Source: Carnobacterium gallinarum DSM 4847
GTDB taxonomy: Bacteria; Bacillota; Bacilli; Lactobacillales; Carnobacteriaceae
Reading direction: 5' to 3'
Assembly: GCF_000744375.1 (NCBI RefSeq)
Contig: NZ_JQLU01000005.1
Span: forward strand, 1,736,001-1,800,000
DNA length: 64,000 nt
Of this stretch, positions 8,901 through 16,964 are shown one piece after another. The number at the start of each line of letters is the position of its first letter. Within the stretch, counting starts at the first letter, position 1. The position numbers were made by a program, and so were the translations under genes. The notes under the pieces were generated by a model. That model had not been told where the DNA came from, did no database searches, and saw only the letters and a program-made list of their open reading frames with translations.

Positions 8901-11900
8901 ATGAAGCTGTTGCCGGAACACCAATTGTCAATAAAGCTACAATTGACGATGGTACGAATCCACCAGATGAGCCAGAAGTGCCAATTACTCCAGTAGAAAA
9001 ATTAGGTGAGTTAGAATCAACCAAATCAGTGAATCATCAATCACCAAAAGTTGGAGATGAGTTAGAATATAGTCTCACTTTTAAAAATAAAGTTGAAAAT
9101 AGTATCTTAAAAAAAGTGGTGATTACTGATAATTTACCAAAAGGGCTAACGTATGTTGAAAATAGTGTGACAAGTGAAGGGGATGCGCCAAAACCAACCT
9201 CAATAAAAGTGGAAAATGGTCAATTGATAGCAGAGTATCCGCAAATTAGTGATACCAAAACGAGGCAGATTAAATTTAAAGTCATCGTCAATCAAGATGC
9301 CGTTGTTGGTACGCCAATTATCAATAAAGCTACAATTGACGATGGGACGAATCCACCAGATGAGCCAGAAGTTCCTGTGACACCGGTGGAAACACCAGGT
9401 GAATTAGAAGCGACAAAATCAGTAAATCATCAATCACCAAAAGTCGGAGATGAGCTAGAATACAGCATTACCTTTAGAAATAAGATTGTAAATGGAACAT
9501 TGAAAAAGGTTAGCATTACTGATAAATTACCTCAAGGGTTAACGTACGTTGAAAATAGTGTCAGTAGTGAAGGGGATGCTCCTCAACCAACTTCATTGAA
9601 AGTTGAAAAAGGTCAGCTGACAGCAGAATATCCAACAATTAATGACACAAAAACTCGAACGATTCGCTTTAAAGTCATCGTCAATCAAGATGCAGTAGCT
9701 GGGACACCAATTATCAATAAAGCCAAGATTGATGATGGGACAAATCCACCAGATGAACCAGAAGTTCCTGTGACACCAACCGATACTCCGGGAGCATTGG
9801 AATCCAGTAAGTCAGTTAACGATCAATCACCAAAAATCGGAGATGAGTTAGACTATCGAATTACTTTTAGAAACAAAGTGGTTGGTGGAAAGTTAAAGCA
9901 AGTAACTATTACTGATACATTGCCAAAAGGACTGACGTATGTGGCAGGCAGTGTAGTAAGTCAAGGAGATGATCCCAAACCTACTTCATTATCTGTAACG
10001 AATGGTGTCTTAGTCGCAGAATATCCAGCAATTAGTGATAATAAAGTGAGAACAATTATCTTCAAAGTAAAAGTAAATCAAGAGGCAATCGTTGGTACGC
10101 CAATCGTCAATCAGGCAACTATCGATGATCATGAGAATCCACCAGATGAGCCTGTTGTTCCAGTAATTCCAGTTATTACACCAGGATCTTTGGAATCAAA
10201 TAAATCAGTTAACAATCAAGCACCAAAACTAGGCGAAGAAATAGACTATCGAATTACCTTTAGAAATAAGATAGTTGGGGGAACCTTAAACAAAGTCACG
10301 ATTACCGATAAATTACCAAAAGGGTTAACTTATGTTGAGCAAAGTGTGACCACTGAAGGGGATGATCCTAAACCAGACTCAATCGCGATTGCAGATGGGC
10401 AAATCATTGTTGACTATCCAACTATTAATGACACTAAAACGAGAAGTATCGTGCTTAGAGTCAAGGTCAATCAAGATGCAGTTGTAGGAACACCAATTGT
10501 CAATAAAGTGACAGTTGACGATGGCATCAATCCGCCAGATGAGCCAGAAATTCCTGTGATTCCAGAAGAAACATTGGGGGAATTAGAATCGACGAAATCC
10601 GTCAATAATCAATCACCAAAAGTTGGGGATGAATTAGAGTATCAGATTACCTTTAAAAATAAAATTGAAAATGGCATCTTGAAAAAAGTCACCATTACCG
10701 ATAATTTACCAAAGGGGTTAACGTATGTTGAAAATAGTGTAATGAGTGAAGGCGATGCACCAAGCCCCATTTCATTAACAGTCAATAACGGAAAATTAGT
10801 TGCAGAATACCCGCAAATTAGTGATACAAAAATAAGAGCAATTAAATTTAAAGTAACTGTCGATAAAGAGGCTGTAGTAGGCACACCAATCGTCAATAAA
10901 GCGACGATTGATGATGATACGAATCCGCCAGATGAACCAGAAATACCAGTGATTCCAGTTGTGACGCCAGGCGAACTGGAGTCGACGAAATCCGTTAATA
11001 ACCAATCACCCAAAGTTGGAGATGAATTAGAGTATCGGATTACCTTTAGGAACAAAATTCAAAATGGTGTGTTGAAAAAAGTTACGATTACTGATAATTT
11101 GCCAAAGGGCTTAAGTTATATAGATGGTAGTGTCCTAAGTGAAGGAGACGATCCAAAACCAACCTCGTTAACTTTAGAGAATGGTGTTTTAGTTGCAGAA
11201 TATCCGCAAATTAGTGATACAAAAATAAGAGCAATTAAATTTAAAGTAACTGTCAATAAAGAGGCTGTAGTAGGCACGCCAATCGTCAATAAAGCGACAC
11301 TCGATGATGACACAAATCCACCAGATGAACCAGAGGTACCAGTGACTCCAGTAGAAACTTTAGGTGAATTAGAGTCAACAAAATCAGTGAATCATCAATC
11401 ACCCAAAGTTGGAGATGAATTAGAATACAGCATTAGTTTTAGAAATAAAATTGAAAATAGCAATTTAAAAAAAGTTACAATTACTGATAATTTGCCAAAA
11501 GGTTTAACGTATGTTGAAAATAGTGTGATAAGTGAGGGGGATGAACCCAAACCAACCTCAGTAACTGTTGAAAATAATCAGTTAGTAGCAGAATATCCAA
11601 CAATTGACGATACAAAAACGAGAACTATTCGCTTTAAAGTAATCGTGAATAAAGATGCGGTAGCAGCCACGCCAATTATCAATAAAGCAACAATTGATGA
11701 TCATGTAAATCCACCAGATGAGCCAGAAGTACCTGTTACACCGACAGATACCCCAGGAGCGTTGGAATCAAGTAAGTCGGTTAATAACCAAACTCCAAAA
11801 GTTGGAGAAGAGCTTGAATATCGTATTAATTTTAGAAATAAAGTAGTCGGTGGAACAGTAACTAAAGTGACGATTACCGATATTTTGCCAAAAGGGTTAA

Positions 11901-13447
11901 CATACGTTGAAGGAAGCGCTAAAAGTGAAGGTGTTGATCCAAAACCAACGTCACTAACTGTTGTAAATGGAAAATTAGTTGCCGACTATCCACCAATTTC
12001 AGATAATGAAACGCGAATCATTGTCTTTAAAGTGAAAGTAAATAAAGACGCAACAGTAGGCACACGAATTATTAATAAAGCAACAATTGATGATGGCACT
12101 AATCCACCAGATGAGCCTGAAATTCCAGTAATTCCAGCAGAGATTCCCGGTGAATTGGAAGCTACAAAATCAGTTAACCACCAAGCACCAAAAATTGGTG
12201 ATGAGTTGGAATATAGCATTAGCTTTAGAAATAAAATTACGAGTAGTGTTCTGGAAAAAGTCACCATCACAGACAAGTTACCAAAAGGTTTAACGTATGT
12301 AGAACGTAGCGTGACAAGTGAAGGGGCGGATCCAAAACCAACGTCACTAACTGTTAAAGATGGCACGTTGGTAGCAGAATATTCAGCAATTCGTGATACA
12401 AAAGCCAGAAGCATTAAATTCAAAGTAACAGTAAATCAAGACGCTATTGCAGGGACACCAATTGTCAATAAAGCAACCATTGATGACCATATAAATCCGC
12501 CAGAAGAACCAGAAATACCAGTTACGCCAAAAGAAATTGTTGGTGTTTTGGAATCGGCTAAAACAGTTAATAATCAGTCACCAAAAATTGGTGATGAAAT
12601 TGATTATACAATTAGCTTTAAAAATAAAATTGTTGGTGGAACGTTGAAGAAAGTCACGGTAACAGACAAATTGCCAAAAGGTTTAACGTATGTAGAAGGT
12701 AGCGTAAGTAGCGAAGGTGCTGATCCAAAACCAACGTCATTAACTGTTAAGGATGGCGTATTGATAGCGGAATATTCAACAATTCGTGATACAAAAACCA
12801 GAAGCATTAAATTCAGAGTAACAGTAAATCAAGATGCTGTTGCCAAAACTCCAATTATCAATCAAGCCACAATCGACGATCATATAAATCCACCAGATGA
12901 GCCAGAAGTTCCAGTTATACCTGTTGATCCACTTATTGTGCCGACAATTGGAAATCTGGAAACTGAAAAATTAGTCGATAAAAAGACAGCGAAAATTGGC
13001 GATGTGGTGACATATCGAATTACTGTGAAAAATACTATTGTAAATAGTACATTGAAACAAGTGTCAATTTCAGATACGTTACCAGCAGAAGTCACCTATG
13101 TAGAAGGGAGTTTAATAAGTAAAGATGCTGGAAATCTAAGCTACCAGAACGGGACAATATCAGCAGATTTTCCTGAACTTTCTGATACGAAAACTCATCA
13201 AATTGAGTTTAAGGCAGTAATAAATGAAAAGGCAAAAGATAAAAAGGCGATTAAAAATATTGCTCTTGTTGAAGCTGAGTCTAAAATCCCTAAAAATCCA
13301 GAAGCCATCGTTATTCCTGAGCATAAATGGTACGATACTATTTTCCCGAAAACGGGTGAAAAAAATAATGTAATCATACTTGCCTTAGGAATTATCCTTT
13401 GTGTGAATGCAATTGGGATAGCGAATTATTATTCCAAACGTTCATAA
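5942..13447 (+). CDS. Giant LPXTG-type adhesin with DUF11 repeat stalk
   Basis: ATG 5942 is preceded by GGAGGAGGAA; the upstream in-frame ATG 5918 lacks an SD. The 2501-residue product has a signal peptide (1 to about 29), a small N-terminal domain, an acidic Glu/Ala/Thr-rich linker (about 180-240), and a 350-residue beta-rich region (about 245-600) that is the likely ligand-binding head. The stalk is one divergent DUF11-like module (about 602-758), twelve near-identical 131-residue DUF11-like repeats (759-2330) joined by a proline-rich 'NPPDEPEVPVTP' linker, and one divergent final module (about 2336-2455). The sorting signal is FPKTG (residues 2468-2472), a hydrophobic segment and the tail KRS, so sortase would link it to peptidoglycan. 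No sortase gene is nearby. Similar DUF11 proteins are surface adhesins; the ligand cannot be told from sequence. Confidence 0.9.
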   Translation: MKMLKYFNFLVVTTLLLSVFIPSIVVVAVTNTDNKENYFEGDNLKVLAEQVTDIPLEKDEIGIRYQVSNQSEDVLSTISIQQLNNDEIVFEKESLEIDSKKITNQDELDKLFNLVYSTEQKIQSTDLATYELKPNETRTIFIKAQVAPSFVGDVKQEVTILKDAAEVGELAVSLKSPIEPVSHEPMESTEPIVENPKGDLAEKSAEEAAVVTEEAVTTDSAIESPLPMPNLAKNTDLAKLAPIPGRGFDKPIYQAIHKGELYSTGNTNLKIANESTAAAQTFLNTKTASSGYAINNFQLTFADVDSDPNTYNSSKSYIDLDGGKEVAWAGLFWSASRYKGPATSINMTDDEITAPVVFKTPNGTSTSVTPDRYFRIDQQDGKDPGQGFGYNNTGFSNFADVTSIITGDGSATGSYTLGNIPMTNALNGQYQSYNFSGWSLFIVTKDQAKKSRAFSIYQGARGNKAGTNNEFTISDFVTAKSGALDPIVSWFSVQGDKYFTGDNAQIKNSSGVWTNITNGLNPVNNVMNGTVSDGGEHMVDKYPGGFNPGYPNFLDIDVDRMHLPEGLIQNGQQQIALRTTSSGDDFSTNAIGFSVNAEIPELEITKEVMNPKSIYRIGDEVTYQIKTKNTRLNSESKATIAEDILDSRLDFVPNSLAITSGPNTGTKTDQAGDDQGEYDPTTRKLTLRVGVNADAVTGGSYLGSTEETVYEFKAKINETALPSQEIPNSASVKGVDVATSAPLSANSEIVNVRIQDEVLGKLETTKTVNQQSPKIGDELEYQITFKNTIPNSVLKQVIVTDALPKGLTYVENSLSSEGDDPKPTSLTVVNGELTGIYPTIRDTKTRTIKFKVTVNQEAAVGTPIINKAKIDDGTNPPDEPEVPVTPIETLGALESTKSVNQQAPKIGDEIEYRITFKNKVPNSMLQKVTITDNLPKGLTYIENSVTSEGDDPKPTSLTVINGQLIAEYPTIRDNEIRTISFKVKVNNEAVAGTPIVNKATIDDGTNPPDEPEVPITPVEKLGELESTKSVNHQSPKVGDELEYSLTFKNKVENSILKKVVITDNLPKGLTYVENSVTSEGDAPKPTSIKVENGQLIAEYPQISDTKTRQIKFKVIVNQDAVVGTPIINKATIDDGTNPPDEPEVPVTPVETPGELEATKSVNHQSPKVGDELEYSITFRNKIVNGTLKKVSITDKLPQGLTYVENSVSSEGDAPQPTSLKVEKGQLTAEYPTINDTKTRTIRFKVIVNQDAVAGTPIINKAKIDDGTNPPDEPEVPVTPTDTPGALESSKSVNDQSPKIGDELDYRITFRNKVVGGKLKQVTITDTLPKGLTYVAGSVVSQGDDPKPTSLSVTNGVLVAEYPAISDNKVRTIIFKVKVNQEAIVGTPIVNQATIDDHENPPDEPVVPVIPVITPGSLESNKSVNNQAPKLGEEIDYRITFRNKIVGGTLNKVTITDKLPKGLTYVEQSVTTEGDDPKPDSIAIADGQIIVDYPTINDTKTRSIVLRVKVNQDAVVGTPIVNKVTVDDGINPPDEPEIPVIPEETLGELESTKSVNNQSPKVGDELEYQITFKNKIENGILKKVTITDNLPKGLTYVENSVMSEGDAPSPISLTVNNGKLVAEYPQISDTKIRAIKFKVTVDKEAVVGTPIVNKATIDDDTNPPDEPEIPVIPVVTPGELESTKSVNNQSPKVGDELEYRITFRNKIQNGVLKKVTITDNLPKGLSYIDGSVLSEGDDPKPTSLTLENGVLVAEYPQISDTKIRAIKFKVTVNKEAVVGTPIVNKATLDDDTNPPDEPEVPVTPVETLGELESTKSVNHQSPKVGDELEYSISFRNKIENSNLKKVTITDNLPKGLTYVENSVISEGDEPKPTSVTVENNQLVAEYPTIDDTKTRTIRFKVIVNKDAVAATPIINKATIDDHVNPPDEPEVPVTPTDTPGALESSKSVNNQTPKVGEELEYRINFRNKVVGGTVTKVTITDILPKGLTYVEGSAKSEGVDPKPTSLTVVNGKLVADYPPISDNETRIIVFKVKVNKDATVGTRIINKATIDDGTNPPDEPEIPVIPAEIPGELEATKSVNHQAPKIGDELEYSISFRNKITSSVLEKVTITDKLPKGLTYVERSVTSEGADPKPTSLTVKDGTLVAEYSAIRDTKARSIKFKVTVNQDAIAGTPIVNKATIDDHINPPEEPEIPVTPKEIVGVLESAKTVNNQSPKIGDEIDYTISFKNKIVGGTLKKVTVTDKLPKGLTYVEGSVSSEGADPKPTSLTVKDGVLIAEYSTIRDTKTRSIKFRVTVNQDAVAKTPIINQATIDDHINPPDEPEVPVIPVDPLIVPTIGNLETEKLVDKKTAKIGDVVTYRITVKNTIVNSTLKQVSISDTLPAEVTYVEGSLISKDAGNLSYQNGTISADFPELSDTKTHQIEFKAVINEKAKDKKAIKNIALVEAESKIPKNPEAIVIPEHKWYDTIFPKTGEKNNVIILALGIILCVNAIGIANYYSKRS
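8216..12931 (+). repeat. Twelve tandem 393-bp repeats in the adhesin gene
   Basis: Repeat starts, set at the codon before 'GxLE', are 8216, 8609, 9002, 9395, 9788, 10181, 10574, 10967, 11360, 11753, 12146 and 12539. Every interval is exactly 393 bp (131 codons), with no indel in 4.7 kb. Units fall into types by the segment after 'FRNK': an ENS/NG type and a VGG type (units 5, 6, 10 and 12). Flanking divergent modules break the period (the next one starts 408 bp on). Confidence 0.95.
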
Positions 13448-13471
13448 GTACTGAATAGAGAATAAAATTAA

Positions 13472-13508
13472 AAAAATCCCCTTTCCAAACTCTGGAAAGG
13501 GGATTTTT
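13472..13508. terminator. Bidirectional terminator after the adhesin
   Basis: A perfect 15-bp stem (13472-13486 with 13494-13508) whose arms begin with five A and end with five T. It can stop both the adhesin transcript and the converging DUF1304 gene. Confidence 0.9.
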
Positions 13509-13524
13509 AAGCTTAATGAGTCTA

Positions 13525-13890
13525 TTATCCTAAAATAAGAATGGATAATAGCGCCAAAAATGCTGGTAATCCTTGTTTTAAGAGAATCGATTTTGAACTT
13601 GTCAAACCACCATAAATTGCTGCAATAAGGACAAAAATGATAAAGAGAGTAACCGTTTCAATGGGGTTGCTTGCTAAGAACAATCCATAAAGGATCCCGG
13701 CTGCCAAAAATCCATTGTACAGTCCTTGGTTTTTAAATAAAGTCTGAACACGAACATCTTTCAAAAATTCGCGTTCTACACCAAAAGCTTTAGATGCTTT
13801 ATCAGAGTTACTTTGAAACATCTCTAAGTAAAGGATATAAAAGTGTTCGATAGCGACAATTAAAGCTAAAATAATCGATAATAAGGTCAT
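13525..13890 (-). CDS. DUF1304 family small membrane protein
   Basis: A 121-residue protein with four hydrophobic helices (about 2-22, 55-75, 78-95 and 100-120), the usual length and layout of DUF1304. The first helix carries 'VAIEHFYILYLEMFQ', and 'NQGLYNGFLAAG' follows, both typical of the family. The start is ATG 13890 behind AAAGGAGC. It lies 80 bp downstream of the TetR gene in the same direction and may be co-transcribed with it. The family's biochemical role is not known. Confidence 0.8.
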   Translation of the reverse strand: MTLLSIILALIVAIEHFYILYLEMFQSNSDKASKAFGVEREFLKDVRVQTLFKNQGLYNGFLAAGILYGLFLASNPIETVTLFIIFVLIAAIYGGLTSSKSILLKQGLPAFLALLSILILG

Positions 13891-13969
13891 TTGTTTCGCT
13901 CCTTTGAAATAAAAATAATCATACCTTATTTTAAGAAGTACTACAAAGAATAAGACCTAGAGACTTTGA

Positions 13970-14623
13970 CTAAAATGCACGCTGAAATTTAGTCAGAATA
14001 AAATGAATCGTAGCAGATACATTTATTTCACGAATTTGTGGTAAATGATCTTGATGAATAACCTCAGGTAAAATCATTTGATAATAGTCTTTTAAGACAT
14101 CTTCAGGGAATAAACGAAACTCCATTAAAAGTTGAGAATCCATTAATTTTGGCAAAATAGTTTCCAATTGAAATAGAAAAAGTTGTGGATTTAAATGATC
14201 TGCAAAGTAGCCTTGTTTTTTTCCATAATTAAAATAGTCAAGAATCTCATTGTTCCAGAGTGAATAATTTTCTAACATGACACGATACAATTCTGGATAG
14301 TTTTTCTTTAAATCGGTTCTAAAAATATCTGTACTAGCTCCAATTAGTAAAATCATATTAAAGAAGTTATCTGGAAAAGTCAGTAAAGTTGCTTCATTTT
14401 TCTGGTGATAGCGTGGGAGTTGGTGTTGCATAAAATCTATATAACGAAAAGTAACGCCTTTAATGACATCTTCTTTTGAAGGGAAATACTGATAAAGTTT
14501 TGCACGACTTACGCCCATAATTGTAGAAATTTTATCCATAGTTAGCTTGTCAAAGCCTTCTTTGACTACAAAGTCATTAATAGTAGCTAGCATTTCATTT
14601 TTCTTTTTTTCATCTATAGTCAT
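13970..14623 (-). CDS. TetR/AcrR family transcriptional regulator
   Basis: The 217-residue protein has an N-terminal TetR helix-turn-helix (residues about 10-55: 'GFDKLTMDKISTIMGVSRAKLYQYFPSKEDVI') followed by an all-helical ligand-binding domain, the normal family size. ATG 14623 is preceded by AAGAAGGGGTG. It is divergent from the SDR reductase gene, and the 128-bp gap holds an inverted repeat over that gene's -35 box. It most likely represses the reductase and itself until a small hydrophobic inducer binds; the ligand is unknown. Confidence 0.85.
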   Translation of the reverse strand: MTIDEKKKNEMLATINDFVVKEGFDKLTMDKISTIMGVSRAKLYQYFPSKEDVIKGVTFRYIDFMQHQLPRYHQKNEATLLTFPDNFFNMILLIGASTDIFRTDLKKNYPELYRVMLENYSLWNNEILDYFNYGKKQGYFADHLNPQLFLFQLETILPKLMDSQLLMEFRLFPEDVLKDYYQMILPEVIHQDHLPQIREINVSATIHFILTKFQRAF

Positions 14624-14683
14624 TTATTTCACCCCTTCTTAATAGAATAACTTAAATCAATCAAATAGTCAAAATAGACAAAA

Positions 14684-14725
14684 TAAACCATTTTTGTTTA
14701 CTTTGTTTTTAAATGAGAGTATGAT
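14684..14725 (+). promoter_or_regulatory. Promoter and probable TetR operator of the SDR gene
   Basis: TTTACT (14697-14702), a 17-nt spacer and TATGAT (14720-14725) form a good sigma-A promoter. The inverted repeat TAAAC (14684-14688) / GTTTA (14696-14700) overlaps the -35 box, and a second small dyad GTC-N6-GAC lies at 14668-14679. The promoter is clear; the operator role is inferred. Confidence 0.55.
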
Positions 14726-14751
14726 AGTAAAAAAAGAGAAGAGGAAAATAA

Positions 14752-15759
14752 ATGACTAAAGTATTAGTAACTGGTGGAACAGGATTTGTCGCTAGTTGGA
14801 CGATTAAAAAATTATTGGAAAAAAGTTATGAGGTTAGAGCAACCATACGGTCAGAAAATAAAGCCGACAATATAAAATCAATGTTAACAAGGAGTGGAGC
14901 CCCAATCGCAGGGCTTTCATTTGCTATTGCTGATTTAAATAATAGTCAAGGTTGGGAAGAAGCTATGGAAGGTATAGACTATGTACTGCATATTGCTTCA
15001 CCATTAGGCTCAACAGATCCAAATGAATCTAGTATTATTGAGACTGCCAAGAATGGCACTATCCATGTAGTTACTGCAGCTCTTCAAGCAAAAGTAAAAA
15101 AAATTGTCATGACCTCTTCCTTAGCAGCAGCGACCCCTTTGAAAAAAGTTACAGATAAGGCAGTTGATGAAACCTTTTGGACAGATCCAATGAATCCTGA
15201 GTTAAATGCATATCGCCGTTCAAAGGTAATTGCAGAGCAAGCGGCATGGGCGTTGGTCAAAACGCAAGAACAAACTAGCTTAACAACGATTCTTCCAGGA
15301 GCTATTTTTGGTCCATTATTAGATAAAAGTCATACAGGTTCTGTTCAATTTGTCCAAACGTTACTAAAGGGTGGAACACCAAGTGCTAAGATTGATTTTG
15401 AAATAGTAGATGTACGAGATTTAGCTGATTTGCATATTTTGGCGATGGAAAATGATAAAGCAAATGGACAACGATATATTGCTGAGAGTGAAAATTTATC
15501 TATGAAAGAAATTGCTGGGATTTTACATGATAACATGGGAGAGGATGGAAAAAAGGTTTCACTGTTGACGATTCCTAATATTGTGTTGAAAGTTGCTGCA
15601 AAAGTAAATCCTGCATTAGGTGCCTTAACACCCATGCTAAATCGAAAATTTCAACACACGAATCATAAAGCTAAATCAGAACTAAGCTGGCAACCAAAAT
15701 TAGGGAAAGAAACCATCATTGCCACAGGAGAAAGCTTGATCGAATTCAAATTAATTTAG
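14752..15759 (+). CDS. Extended SDR aldehyde/ketone reductase (DFR-like)
   Basis: A 335-residue NAD(P)-dependent extended short-chain dehydrogenase. The Rossmann motif TGGTGFVAS is at residues 7-15 and 'DYVLHIASP' follows near 75-85. The catalytic triad is a Ser in 'KIVMTSSLA' (about 118-126) with YxxxK ('YRRSK', about 157-161). This set of motifs matches the dihydroflavonol-4-reductase/methylglyoxal reductase-like group that reduces aldehydes and ketones. Its true substrate is not visible. It is a single gene between a TetR-controlled promoter and a strong terminator, which suggests induction by a reactive carbonyl or similar compound sensed by the TetR protein. Confidence 0.85.
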   Translation: MTKVLVTGGTGFVASWTIKKLLEKSYEVRATIRSENKADNIKSMLTRSGAPIAGLSFAIADLNNSQGWEEAMEGIDYVLHIASPLGSTDPNESSIIETAKNGTIHVVTAALQAKVKKIVMTSSLAAATPLKKVTDKAVDETFWTDPMNPELNAYRRSKVIAEQAAWALVKTQEQTSLTTILPGAIFGPLLDKSHTGSVQFVQTLLKGGTPSAKIDFEIVDVRDLADLHILAMENDKANGQRYIAESENLSMKEIAGILHDNMGEDGKKVSLLTIPNIVLKVAAKVNPALGALTPMLNRKFQHTNHKAKSELSWQPKLGKETIIATGESLIEFKLI

Positions 15760-15764
15760 TGGGA

Positions 15765-15815
15765 ATAAATCCTCTATTCTGAAAGTTATTTGCAGAATAG
15801 AGGATTTATTTTTAT
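15765..15815. terminator. Bidirectional terminator between SDR and LysR genes
   Basis: A perfect 17-bp stem (15765-15781 with 15793-15809) with an 11-nt loop and T-rich flank serves the two converging genes. Confidence 0.88.
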
Positions 15816-15856
15816 GAGAAGTTAGTCCATAGACTATCTGTATTGACTGAAAAAAT

Positions 15857-16747
15857 TTAGTTCATTGTTAGTTTAGCACTAGTTATAAATTGTTTCATAA
15901 TTGTTTCCAGTTCAATTAAAGTATGGTTATTTTTTTTATAACAGAAATAAATAGTTGAAACTAAAAAATCTGAGATAGGAGTCGATTCAATTATTTTCAA
16001 TAAACCTAATTCTAATTCTTCATGGATAGAACTATGTGGCAGAAAGGCAAAGCCAATTCCTTGTAAAAGAAAGCTTTTAATGACTTCACTGTGAGCTAAC
16101 TTCATTGTTGAAAGTTGTGGATAATGATCTTGAATACAAGGAATGATTTCTTCCGTGTAGTAAGGAAGTTCATTAGTTAGCATCCGATGATTATTGACTA
16201 ATGATTGAAAAGATATATTAGAGAATTTAGACGTATTTGAAACGACTAGTACAATTCGATCTTCTAAAATTTTTTTGTACGTCATATTTTTACTTTTAGG
16301 TTTAATTCGAGATAAACCAAAATCTATTTTATTTACTAAAATTTCACGTTCAATTTCAATTGATTTTATAACATCAATGGTTAAATCAATTTTAGGATGG
16401 TATTGAAATAAGTACTGACAAAATTTAGGCATCATATTAATAGCGATAGAAGGTGCTGTTGCACAAGAATATGTAGTATTAAAAATCTGATCAAAATGAC
16501 TGATATTCTCCAATCCTTGATTAAATTCTTCCATCATTTTTTCAGCAGTAAGCAAGAATATTTTCCCACCAGAGGTTAATTCAATATTCCGTCCGTTTTT
16601 TTCAAATAGTTTTGTATTTAAAGCTTTTTCTAAATTTTTTATATGTAAACTAACAGTTGGTTGAGCCATATATAGTTTTTCTGCAGTGATGCTGTAGTTA
16701 CTGTACTTAGCAGCAGTGATAAAAGTTTGAAGCCATTTTAATGCCAA
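15857..16747 (-). CDS. LysR family transcriptional regulator
   Basis: A 296-residue LTTR. The N-terminal winged HTH (residues 1-60) carries 'AEKLYMAQPTVSLHIKNLEKALNTKLF', and the rest is a periplasmic-binding-like effector domain, at normal family length. The first codon is TTG 16747 with GAGGGGAAG upstream. It is divergent from the secreted internalin-like gene, with AT-rich dyads in the 217-bp gap (for example the palindrome CTAAATATTTAG at 16861-16872). LysR proteins usually control the divergent neighbour, so that is the first target to expect. The inducer is unknown. Confidence 0.85.
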   Translation of the reverse strand: MALKWLQTFITAAKYSNYSITAEKLYMAQPTVSLHIKNLEKALNTKLFEKNGRNIELTSGGKIFLLTAEKMMEEFNQGLENISHFDQIFNTTYSCATAPSIAINMMPKFCQYLFQYHPKIDLTIDVIKSIEIEREILVNKIDFGLSRIKPKSKNMTYKKILEDRIVLVVSNTSKFSNISFQSLVNNHRMLTNELPYYTEEIIPCIQDHYPQLSTMKLAHSEVIKSFLLQGIGFAFLPHSSIHEELELGLLKIIESTPISDFLVSTIYFCYKKNNHTLIELETIMKQFITSAKLTMN

Positions 16748-16964
16748 ATAAATTCTTCCCCTCTGAGCAATTTATTACGAAACATGATAGATAAAATGTT
16801 AATTACTTATTAGAATTGTTAGTGTGCTTATTATATACTAAAATTACTAAGTAAATCTATCTAAATATTTAGTAAATTATAAATCAAGGAGGAATATAGT
16901 TAAGATTAAGATCGTAGCAGAGTCTTAAAATGAAATAATCAGTATATATTGGAGGAGTGATTTG

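Noticed and set aside
8827-13095. Several long minus-strand frames inside the adhesin repeats
   Set aside because: They recur with the 393-bp period and are reverse-frame shadows of the repeat; none has an SD or independent support.
1-13447. Whole surface region as a mobile island
   Set aside because: No integrase, transposase, tRNA or flanking direct repeats seen; codon use is like the rest. The left border is outside the window.
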